Positions 8,855 to 18,175 of a stretch of 34,471 nucleotides of DNA are shown in pieces; the stretch's first letter is position 1; the number at the start of each line of letters is the position of its first letter. The notes under the pieces are model-generated. The model made no database searches and was not told where the DNA came from. It saw only the letters and a list, made by a program, of their open reading frames with translations. The position numbers and the translations under genes were made by a program. Source of the DNA: Paramacrobiotus richtersi (lineage: Eukaryota > Tardigrada > Eutardigrada > Parachela > Macrobiotidae); NCBI GenBank assembly GCA_034698045.1, contig JAQGAU010000209.1, forward strand, positions 1 to 34,471, written 5' to 3'.

Positions 8855-11251
8855 TTACGTTAAACGGAGCCAAACGTCCTGCACAAACCATTCGTCCAAT
8901 TCTTCGAATGGTCTAACCCAGCACTGGTAGCGGCCGCTGCGTAACTTGTTGGGACTTGTGAGGGTTACGCTGGTGTACTTTCCTCCTGGTACAAACTTAA
9001 CCGGAAACCCAGATCGTACTAGTCCAGTCATCGGATGCCTCGAGGGAGCCACTATCACCTGTCCTTCGTAACGCCAGATATATCGCTGGTTCAGCGCGAG
9101 TACTCCGTACAAAGGCTCCTGAAGATCGCATTGAAGAGTCACATCATTTCCAGCTGGTGCTGACACATTCTGCGCTGTTGTGACGAAGATATCCGCAGCA
9201 ATTAGCAATGGTTTCAAATCATAGAATTCCATGATACACGACTCGTCCTGCTTGTAGTTCCATAAGCAGTGCACTGGCCCAGCCGCATCCGCTGTAAACA
9301 GAAACAAGATAAAACACTTTGCCTACTAGGAAAGTGCATTCGCTTGTATCGGGCACTGAGTGACCGAAGCGCAGAACGATTACGCGCACGATCAAATAAT
9401 TTAATAAATTAATACTTTCTGATATTAAAAATAAATGATAATAGTGACCGACCGACGGAATGACGGACAGACATTGAGATCCACTCGAGCTCAGTATAGA
9501 GGACCTTCGCTTCGCTTCGGTCGAGCAGATCAGAATTACTACCAACTGAAAACGCAGCATATAATGCAAATTCAATCGAAGCGTACATGTACAGTTTCAT
9601 GGTGTACGATTTCCTTGTCCAATTGCACCCAGTACCTGTAACATTATGGATGAAGAGCTGAGAGAAGGTGGTATTCTCGGTGACGCTGTATGTAAATGGA
9701 GAGGAGTAGCGCCCGTTGATAGCACGGAGAACAGAGTAATTCTGGTGTCCCCAGAGAATCTGCTCCTCTTGCGGGCATAAATCCGCGTAGTCGCACTCGG
9801 GCACTGTACAGTTGAAGATTGCTGTTGTGCCGCTCGGAATTCTGTACATAGTGGCAAAGTTACTCTTGCCGTGGCAGGTCGGCAGGGGAACTTTCAGAAC
9901 GGCAGCGCTGGGCTTATCCATATTTAATGCAATTCTTCCATCGACAAAGGTTTGCTCCGCGGCTCTGAATGCATTCGTCAGCGCTGTAACGGGAAGCAGG
10001 GAGGGGTACTACGAAAACCTGGGTTTGGAATCTGGGAATGGACCTGGTAGACTGGGATATGGTATGGTACTGGACCTGGGAAGTACGTCCAGACTGGTAT
10101 CTGGGAGTATGGTCTATGGTACTTGGTTCCGGTTCCGGTATCCTATAATATGACATTTGGTATCTGGTTTCGGTAGTACTACGAACTATGACGCTCAATT
10201 GCGAAGTACTCGTCTTGCTTCTCACGGTTTACGAATCGGAGAAATCTGCCCCGTTGTAACCTGTAACCACGGTTTTTGATTGAGACTGGAAAGTACCACT
10301 TTTTACTGGACGTTTTCGGTGGTAGTTTCTAGTTCCAGGTTTTAGACCCTTCCAACGCTGTGAAAGAATTGCTATAGCTTTCTATTATGGTTTTAACTCT
10401 ATTATACCATTGCTCGTTTGTGTTGGCGTAGAACGAAGGAATCGTTCTGACAGTGTTATGTCTTCTGTACTTATCACAGCTAGTGGAGGACTGAACGTTG
10501 CGTGCCGTTATGATTTGTGACCGAAGTTCAGGAGAATTCGTAGACCGCCGAATATTTTGGATAATTACCGAAGAGATGACACTGTCATCATTCATTCGTT
10601 CTCTTCTACGCCACAACAAACGAGACATGGCACAGCAGAGTCAGAACCCTAATGGCAAGCCACAGAAACTGATTTCAAAAAGGTAGGGTCTAAATCCTGA
10701 ATGTAGCAACCTCATCTGAAAATTCCCAATGGTAGCGGTACTGTAGCAATGCACTCTTACTCAAAAACTTTAGTTACAGATTATATTGGGGCAGACCACT
10801 TCATACACCGTGCGAACCAAAGTACTTTGTAGCACTACGGAAACCAGATGCCATACCCCAGACACCAGCAGATACCGAATGCAAATTACCAGATACCTGA
10901 ACCGGAACCAAGTACCATAGACGACATCCCAGATACCAGTCTGGACGTACTTCCCAGGTCCAGCACCATACCATATCCCAGTCTACCAGGTCCATTCCCA
11001 GATTCGAAACCCCGGTTTTCGTAGCACCCAGCAGGGAGCTTCACTTAGAGGCTCACACTAGCGACAGAATCGGATCGTACATCATTCGAAATGCATCTGT
11101 ACTATAAGTTTCCAACCGAATTTATTTGGCCGTGGGCACCGGCAATCAGAAGCCTAAGCAATTACTCACGTTCCACTGGCGAACATTGCTCACACGGACG
11201 AGCACGTAAAACTGCGAAGAGTCCAACATACACGTAAACATCCTTCCCCAT
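8855..11251 (-). CDS. Secreted protein with two Ig-like domains, copy C (intact, 288 aa)
   Basis: Exons: 11251-11170 (signal peptide, MGKDVYVYVGLFAVLRA, then CEQCSPVE), 9983-9636 and 9291-8855. Both introns are phase 1 with GT-AG ends, and the frame stays open for 288 residues. Domain 1 carries the FNC cysteine, ILWGHQNYS and, after the intron, ADAAGPVHC as its last strand. Domain 2 has VTLQCDL, RYIWRYE, SVTLTS and SGRYQCWV. The C-terminus is DEWFVQDVWLRLT, with no membrane anchor. Copy C is closest in layout to copy B: exon 2 is 348 bp in both. Intron 1 is 1,186 bp long only because it holds a transposon. Removing the element and one copy of its target duplication leaves 151 bp, in the range of the sister genes. 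Whether the gene is still spliced well is uncertain, because the insertion abuts the acceptor. Confidence 0.8.
10004..11029. mobile_element. Non-autonomous Mutator-like (MULE-type) element with long terminal inverted repeats, 1,026 bp
   Basis: The ends are GGGTACTACGAAAACC at 10004 and the reverse complement of GGGTGCTACGAAAACC at 11029. The inverted repeats run inward about 140-180 bp with few differences and contain sub-repeats of GGTATCTGG. The 9-bp direct repeat AGCAGGGAG flanks the element exactly (9995-10003 and 11030-11038). Long inverted repeats with a 9-bp duplication are the signature of Mutator-like elements. No transposase is encoded: the inner open frames are short and unrecognisable, so mobility would have needed an enzyme from elsewhere. 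The element sits in intron 1 of Ig copy C, about 20 bp from the splice acceptor. Confidence 0.85.
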
Positions 11252-12504
11252 AATGCTCCCAAAATACGTGATACCCCTCCGTTAACACATGCTTTATAGG
11301 ACTATGGCTGGCTTTCCATTAGGTTTCTGCTATTGTGATTGCTCTGCGACAGAGAAATAATATAATCAAAGCCTGTGCAAACTGAAAGTGTAGTGAACTG
11401 GGAAAACGTCACTGTAGTTCTGTCTAATCTGAAACCAAGGAAATGTTTCGAAGCTTTGAAACCATCCATGTAGTACCTGATGTACGTTGGGTTGCAACCA
11501 TCGAAACATCAAGTATGGAGTCGCTATGAAGTAACGTTCCCTTTTTCCATAAGCCGTTAAGCCCGGCAGAACAAGTTGTTATGGTAACAGTATCTGACAC
11601 GAAGTTGGCGTTCCCCTGCCGCAGTGCGCTTTGATCAGCTTTCCGAAATGATTTGATTCGTCTTGCAGTTCAAATGATGACCCAGCCAGACAAGGCGGTA
11701 ACGTGTTAAATTCCATTTACAGACGGCGATTATCTGGCTTAAAAATCCAACGATCGTACTACTTACAGTTAGCATCGGAATATATGTTTAAACAAAAAGA
11801 CCGGACGGCGCTAGACGATGTTGGGATGCACTGCCGAAACAATGGTCAACATTGGCTCACGCCCTGGGAACTTGTCATTAGCTGACTAGAATGTGCGCTT
11901 TCGTTACCGCCCATTATTATGGCACAGCCACCTTTCAATTGCATTTCTGAGTTTCAGATGCTAAATTAATGACTCAAAATTATCTTCTTGTAATAACCAA
12001 ACGTATTCAGCAATCGTAAGTTCGTCACGAGGCGCGAATAACACATACTTTTCAACAAATGCCTGATTCGTCGAACCGGTACCGAAATGGCAAAATAACA
12101 TTTCGAGTATTCAGGTACGAATACGTGCTAACAGTTCTGCGCATTACTGTGCGTACGAGTATATACTATATGTCGTGTCACGCGAAGATGGTGACTCTAA
12201 ACTTAGTCAAAGCTTTGTACTTGTTTGACGGTTTGACCCACGCACCGCACCTTTGTTAGGCTTTGTAGTTTGTACAACATTTTCCAGTCACGCAAGTCTA
12301 ATTCAGAAATACCTCGGCTCCGGAATTTTGCCTTTACTGTACATCATGCTCTTAAACCCTGATAGTAACCGTAAAGTTTGTTACCGTACCATCCGTTTCG
12401 AAAACAGAGGCGCAAAGATCTGCAATCATCAAGCGTCGTAATGTTAGTTTCGAGGTCGCGACAAATTTAGTTTAATATTTCACGATCACAGAAATACTTT
12501 TGAA
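11252..12504. other. Spacer between the divergent Ig copies C and D
   Basis: Copies C (minus) and D (plus) are transcribed away from each other, so this 1.25 kb must hold both promoters. I see no clear TATA box and no gene. The open frames at 11703-11885, 12059-12259 and 12253-12441 are short and have no recognisable motif. Confidence 0.4.
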
Positions 12505-13667
12505 ATGCTGACCAGTTCTTTGTTCCTAGTTGGCAGCCTCATATCGGTCCTACCCCAAACGTGCGAGTAGTGTTCTCCTGTAGAGCGTAAGCAGGAAATA
12601 TCGTTGAACAACAATGCAATTACTGAGTGATAACTGATAAGACCACGGAGCTACAGCGGTTGTTGTTGTTGCAGCACTAGCGAACGCGCTAGATCGAGCG
12701 CAAAACAGTATGGTGGAGGGAAGGATCATGACGAATATGAAGAAGCAAAGTCCAGCAGAATCGACAATAAGACGCTTTCCGATGTGCTCTGGTCAGACCA
12801 ATCAGTCCACAATTAACACTGTTCTAATGGGGCAACCCGCCGCTTTTAACTGTAAACATCCGCAGTGTGGAGATAGTGCAGTATGTGGCCACTTGGAAAA
12901 CATCTCATGGGGACACCGGAATCATAATGTTCGGCTCGTCAGCAGAGGGAATATATCGTCTCCGTTTTCCTATACGGAAACGCGGAACGCGACTGTTGCG
13001 CAGTTAACGATATTACAGGTATTAGTTACGCGTATAGAGATAAACCCGAGAGACGCCGACTCGAGAAGGACGAACTTGATTTGTCCCAATTAGCACGCGA
13101 AGGAACAGTGGCCAACATCAAACAAACACTAAGACGTATAATTTCCATCATTATGAGGTTTTCCTCCAAAATTCTCACTACAGCGTTCCATTTATTTTAC
13201 AGTGCTTTTTTAAATTATTGTTTATCTGTAGTTGATGCAGCTGGCAAGTTCACTGCTTCTGGGAGTACGATCCCGATGATCCTTGTGTCATGCAAGTGTA
13301 CGAACTACTGCCACTATTAACCGCCGCCGATGTTTTCGTCACCACGCTACAAGCCGTTTCTGTGCCAGTTAGGAGCAACGTGACACTCCACTGCGATCTG
13401 CGACAATACTCCTGGTACGGAAAGCCCAACCGCGAACTGCGATACATTTGGTGGTACGAAAAGCAGGTGATCATGGCGCCTTTTAACCATCCAATGGCCG
13501 GTTTAGTCCGCTCGCCGTTTCATTACAAGTTCGAGGAAAACGATGCATACACCAGCCTAACAATTACTGATGTTCAGAAGGAACATGGTGGTCGCTACCA
13601 GTGCTGGACGAAAGCCTTTTACCAGGTGGATGTTTGGTACATGCGAGAGATTGATTTGCATGTCTGA
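12505..13667 (+). pseudogene. Secreted two-Ig-domain protein, copy D (inverted, damaged)
   Basis: Exon 1 (12505-12586) aligns exactly in length with copies A and C (MLTSSLFLVGSLISVL, then CE-stop-CSPVE). A TAG at 12568-12570 stands where A and C have glutamine. Exon 2 (12675-13018) is open (FNCKHPQCGDSAVC, ISWGHRNHNV) but ends in phase 0 rather than phase 1, having lost residues in the last strand before the donor. Exon 3 (13232-13667) has lost one base near its start, so VDAAG and VHCFWEYD lie in different frames. The rest of domain 2 is fully open (VTLHCDL, RYIWWYE, GGRYQCWT). The total coding length is not a multiple of three. Long clean frames with only three lesions suggest recent loss, or possibly consensus errors. 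Rare alternative splicing could rescue part of it. Confidence 0.7.
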
Positions 13668-14566
13668 TAGTGTCGGTCGCTTGATCTGTCCGCAAGCACG
13701 AAGCAGGATTCTATAAAGTCGCGACTACAAACTTTTCCAGATTAAAACAGTGGCGGAAAAGGAGCGTGGCATAAGGTTGACAATCATCACCGTGATTTTC
13801 GTATGTTGCCGGTTGGGCAGTCATAATTATACAGTTTTGCTCGTAAGTCATTCGAATCACTGATACGCAGCTGCCACTTTAATCTCCAGGATTTTCAGCT
13901 ACAGTTCTCGCTTATAGCACCATGGAAGTATAATACAAGGATTACTAATGTAAAACAACGTGGAAATGTTCGACAATTGGTAAAAATCAGCAGGGTGTTG
14001 AAATTATACAAACGGTATGTTCCATCTCAACATACCGACGGCGATAAATGTATAAAAAAAAGGTGCGAAAAAGTTTGAGAAATTCGACCATCAGAAAAGT
14101 ACGAAAGATACTAAAAAGCGACAATTTCGAAAGGGTCTGCGCCTTGTTAGCGATATATAACAATTATATATATAAATTATAAATATACGATATATAAAAA
14201 TATATCTATACATCATATCGCTCGAGAGGCGTGACATGATAGCAAATAAAGTTATTTTATAAAAATTTATCTCGCATGAACTTTCAAGTGTTTCAATCGT
14301 TTATTTCAATAGTTTAGCTCATCTGAATCATTTCTCTCGCATGTTCACGCTGCTTTCTCACTCTCGCAAATTCCGCCACTTCGCGTTTAAAAAAAAGGTT
14401 ATTTATAAACACCCGGCACATTGGTGCATGGTTGCTTCTCAATGTGACGCTGACGCGCGTTTTTTTTCGTTCTTCCTAACCGTCTCTTTTTGATGTTTTG
14501 TTTTCATCTTGCGAAGAAGAACACTACACAAAGAATACTGCGCAATAATTTCGTTCGAATTTTCAG
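13668..14566. other. Spacer with an AT-rich microsatellite
   Basis: Gene D presumably ends here (ATTAAA near 13741, AATAAA near 14245). Around 14150-14220 there is a dense run of TATATA-type repeats. I see no gene. Confidence 0.45.
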
Positions 14567-14871
14567 CAAATATGAAATTGGTGGTCACTAAAGCTGCTTG
14601 GTGCGCCTACCACGCTGTCCATCGGTCTGAAAATGGACAACGTCCTTTATTTAAAAAACGGGTAAGTCTTCCGAGATTATAATAGGATAGGCAGAAGTTG
14701 ATATCTGCCTGGAGCGCGTGTTATTACGAAACACGTGCATTAGCCTTTCTACACATATCGTGCAGTGTTTCAGACACGGTAGTACAACAGTAGCAACTGG
14801 TAATGATGTCCCTCCTTCTTTCCGGCACCACGTCCGGGCTCAGGAATTTTGTCCCTTGCACAGTTATGCTT
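14567..14871 (+). CDS. Candidate small two-exon gene of unknown function
   Basis: A possible exon at 14567-14662 lies between a good acceptor (TCGAATTTTCAG) and a perfect donor (GTAAGT). It contains an ATG and reads MKLVVTKAAWCAYHAVHRSE and on to LFKKR. A phase-0 acceptor at GTGCAG near 14767 would continue the frame for about 37 codons to a TAA near 14879. The second part is also part of the DNA block shared with 20400-20520, where the frame is closed by TGA, so the second exon is doubtful. It could equally be untranslated minus-strand sequence of the kinase gene. No domain is recognised. Confidence 0.25.
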
Positions 14872-15215
14872 GCCTATAAACGCTGGTGATTTTTGTGCAA
14901 AACTGTTCCCCTAATACCCAGAATTGTTGCAATATGTGCTATACCGTCCAGACACAATGTATTCCACCATCTTAGCAATGAGTTTCGTAGCTAATATACT
15001 GGATGGTACAACAACAGGTGAAAGAGAGTAATGCATGTTGATATCTTTGAGGAGAATGACAATCAAATCAAATGTAATAATCATGGAGTAACTGTGAACT
15101 ACAGCGATATCATATGAAAAACAGCAACGTTTTGTATTACCGGGTTCAAAGAAATTAGCACTTAAAAATCGACGCATCCTGTTGAGTCACTAACCATGTT
15201 CTGCTCGCTGGCACA
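14750..15215. repeat. 3' flank of the kinase-GTPase gene shared with the second copy (20400-20850)
   Basis: Blocks such as TTCCGGCAC, a CAGTTATG-containing stretch, TTTGTATTACC and an ATGCGTCGATTTT/ATGTGTTGATTTT-type stretch occur in the same order here and at 20400-20850. In the second copy this homologous sequence joins directly onto the start of the first GTPase domain. Here it lies after the stop codon, roughly 1 kb further on. It therefore marks either a deletion in copy 2 or an insertion in copy 1. A possible minus-strand donor (GGTAATAC) is kept in both. Confidence 0.55.
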
Positions 15216-15270
15216 TACGCACAAAGAATGCCAAACGACAATAATCGCGGAAAATAAGGTAGACTAACTA

Positions 15271-16433
15271 CTATGGCTCTTGGCTAATCTGACAGGAAGG
15301 AACAATCTCCGGATGCTGGGTAGACAACGTGGATATTGCCGTGACGAAATCGTTGCGGAGTGTATCGAAATCGTAAAGGCTGCTCTCGTAATTGTCAATG
15401 AAATATACCGGTTGACCGTTCAAATCCATCTTTTCCCCAAAATGTCGTCGAACTTCGCTGAGTATTTCCTGTCGGCTAAGATACTCCAGTTCTGGTGGTC
15501 CTTTCATTCTTCTTTGCAGGACATCTTCTGTAGTGAAGGTTTTGACCAGAAACAGTTTTGTCCCCCTGTTACGCAACTTGGTCCAGAAGGAGCTCTTGTT
15601 ATCGAAATGCAGATCCCTAGAACAAACAAGTACTACAAAGGCTTCGGGAATCTCAAAGCTGGCTTCAGAGGCTGAAAAATCGATGCGCCGTTCGTCAAAA
15701 TCACAAGGAATGGCCATTTGGCTGCATAATTCCGTCAGATTGGCGACGAGGCATGATTTACCGCTTCCACGGTCTCCAACCACCGGCACTATTACCGAAG
15801 CACACAGCGTCAGTTTTTGGGCCTTTGGTTCTGCTGTGATTTGTGGTGGCCTCTCAAGTTGGGCAAACAAGTCCGAACGAAGGACGCCGAAGTCAAACTT
15901 ATCAGTATGCCGGTTATCAACCAGATACACGGACAGGTGTGAAAGGGAAGCGGAAACTTTTTCACAATGCGGCTCCGTAGATTTTCCAAAATTGTGTCAT
16001 CCGAGTCCGGGCATCCACCAAGTTTTCGCTCTTGGATAGCGTAGCCGCATTTGGTATAAACAAAGAACACCTTCGTTGGATACCTTTTGATTAGTTCGTC
16101 TGCAAACTCGATATCGTGTGTCGAAAAGAACGCGTTGCTCGTTATGAGGCAAGCAGTACATCTCGAAAGGATCTCTAAACTGGAGGCCTCCGTGTCACTG
16201 CGAATTTCCCAAAATCGGTGGAAATAAGGATTTTCGATGGGATGGAACGATGAGTTTGTGGTGTCATTGTGGATGTAGCATTCGTAGGGACCGGTTTCCG
16301 GTTTATCAACAGATGCGGCGAACTTGTCGTCGTCAGTCAGTCCGCGAAGGTTATTGATCAAGAACGATTTTCCACTGTTTTCGATACCTATAACGGCTAC
16401 GTCAGTAAAGCATCCAGGTTCGACCATGTTGCA
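15271..16433 (-). CDS. Tandem IRG-like GTPase domains, third kinase-gene exon (carries one frame break)
   Basis: The exon follows a TTTTTTAG acceptor at 16434, in phase 0 with the kinase exon. Domain 1 begins FTDVAVIGIENSGKSFLINN, a good Walker A P-loop. It continues through a strand-helix pattern to VFFVYTKCG and ends in VYLVDNRHTDKFDFGVLRSD. Domain 2 begins VVGDRGSGKSCLVANL, is shorter, and ends VYFIDNYESSLYDFDTLRND. The endings resemble the C-terminal part of the G domain of immunity-related GTPases (IFLISN...DFPKL). The usual G3 (DxxG) is not visible in either domain, and G4 (TKxD) is TKCG in one and KTFT in the other. Nucleotide specificity is therefore doubtful. Near 15930 one base is missing between FHTCP and VYLVDN. 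As read, the protein stops at 15810 after 207 residues of this exon. This may be a true mutation or a consensus error. Confidence 0.6.
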
Positions 16434-16510
16434 CTAAAAAACATCACGTAATAAACACCTTTGGTTCTCGCTGCACATTTATAGGGCTTCGGATCGATTT
16501 GGTTAAATAC

Positions 16511-17562
16511 CTGTAGCAAAGCACACTGCCAAACCATTTGGGCCGATGGGCGCAAATTTGGTTCTGGCTGAAAGCACAGAGTCAGGACATTCCTAACGCA
16601 GCTTCTGAAGACATCAGTCTGGTTTGCATCATCCGGAAACGGCTGAGGAACATGCGGTTTCCCTCCGTTCCACAGGTGCTGTGCTATCGCCCATTCCGGT
16701 CTCACTATCAGTTCGTGCCCATCTTTATGGAAAAACCTCGGTCGCGCTCCTGTCAGCATTTCCAGCAGCACACAGCCGAAGCTCCAAATATCGCACTTCC
16801 TGCCGACTGTAGAGTCAGCACGAACCATCTCAGGCGCCATGTAACGCAAAGTGCCCGTTTCACCCCGAACTTCGCCCGACTTTGTCTTGGTGTGCATCAG
16901 CTTCTGTGAAACACCAAAATCGGCAACCTTAATGATGGAGTTACTTGTTAGGAGGATATTTTCGCTTTTGAGGTCCAAATGGAGGATCTGATTGGTATGT
17001 AGGTACACAAGGGCCTCGAGGATCTGGCCAGCGAAACTGACAAGATATTTTTGAGAAATTCCGTTAAGAGATCGTTCTCTCAGCGTACCACCTAAGTAAA
17101 ACAACCAGCGGCTGATGACAATATGTAACGCACAACAGTAGTCCGGTTTATATGCCTCTGAAGCTAGTCATTGCATCAACTTACCCCCTCCAAACTCCAT
17201 CAAAATGCATAGAAAATGACTGTCGGTGATTCTTTGCAGGTCTAGAGCATAATATTTGGCCACGTTCTCGTGGTCAAGTTTGCTGATCCGGGAAAACTCA
17301 TCTATCACTGGAAACCGATCTGGCGCTTCCGGCGGCGCTTCCATCAGTTGAATCTTGCTCAGCTTTACAGCCAGATCCCGATCAACAGACAAATCCTTAG
17401 ACCTCCAAACGGAACCTTCCGCGCCCTGCCCGAGTTTGGACATAACTATGTAGAGAAAGTTAGGAAGAAACCGTTGGATACCAAGTTGTCCTATTTCTTT
17501 ACTTGACTCATCTGCAAACAAAGTAAACGATTCCTCAATAAATGAAATTGCAGGCTGCTCCT
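16511..17562 (-). CDS. Protein kinase domain exons (Ser/Thr-type, HLD instead of HRD)
   Basis: Two exons, 17562-17185 and 17091-16511, are joined in phase 1 (donor GTAAGT, acceptor TTTTACTTAG). The kinase is complete: glycine loop LGQGAEGSVW, AVKL lysine, helix-C glutamate in DEFSRI, catalytic loop HLDLKSENILL, ADFGVSQ, GTLRYMAPEM, DIWSFGCVLLEMLTG and a final NLRPSAQ arginine motif. The layout is closest to STE/MAP3K- or MLK-type kinases. HLD replaces HRD, as is known in Mos-type kinases, so activation-loop control may differ. The first exon has no ATG before the glycine loop except one two residues ahead of it. It opens at an acceptor (TTGTTGTCAG) in phase 1, which fits the donor of the upstream P-loop exon at 18176. 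I infer one fused protein, with the kinase in the middle between the P-loop domain and the IRG-like domains. Confidence 0.8.
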
Positions 17563-18175
17563 CTGACAACAAACGCTACCGTCGTGCGCGATATGGGAAT
17601 TTAGGGCCCGTGCACAGCAGCCAGCCAAAAAGATTAACTATTACATCATATTACACAGTCCGAAATGCTGAGTGCATTCTGAGTACGATTAGCAAACAAT
17701 CTGTAGGCGCTGCCACGGATTTGCCATTACGCCAATGGAATTGTTGAACTGGAACGAAGTGATAAAAAACGTGCGTCTGTTATTTCCACAGCATGCTAAA
17801 TATCTTGTGGATGCGTAGTCTGGTTTCACTAATTAGGATTCGAATGTTCTCTTGCGTATGTGTACATACTTGTACGACTGGATATTTTCCGTTAATTTTG
17901 AATACTTGTTGCAAAATGGTCTGATGCCAAAGCGTAGTTACGGTTGTGTTCATTAAATCATCATCAAATCAATGACAAGACTTTATTGGCAAAACGCGAA
18001 ACGCTCACGCTCGTATCGACTTCGCGCGAAACACGTAGTAGGTACTAGTATACTACCGGCAATGCCTACGGCGGGATGCACACAGCTCCAGTGATTACCG
18101 GACCGGAGCTGTTTGGAGAAAAAGAAAACTGCAATCCCCCGGCGGCATCTGGCGAAGAAGCTTGCTAAAAATTAC

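Noticed and set aside
9435-10225. Frames at 9219-9575, 9435-9641, 9597-9857, 9812-10153 and 9914-10225
   Set aside because: Shadows of Ig copy C exons and intron or of the inverted repeat. They cross splice sites that are supported by four paralogues.
10329-10686. Overlapping frames on both strands inside the MULE-like element
   Set aside because: Short, opposite to each other, no transposase motif. The element is non-autonomous.
15280-16039. Plus-strand frames opposite the IRG-like exon
   Set aside because: Antisense shadows: the minus strand has P-loop motifs and internal repeats of the domain pattern.
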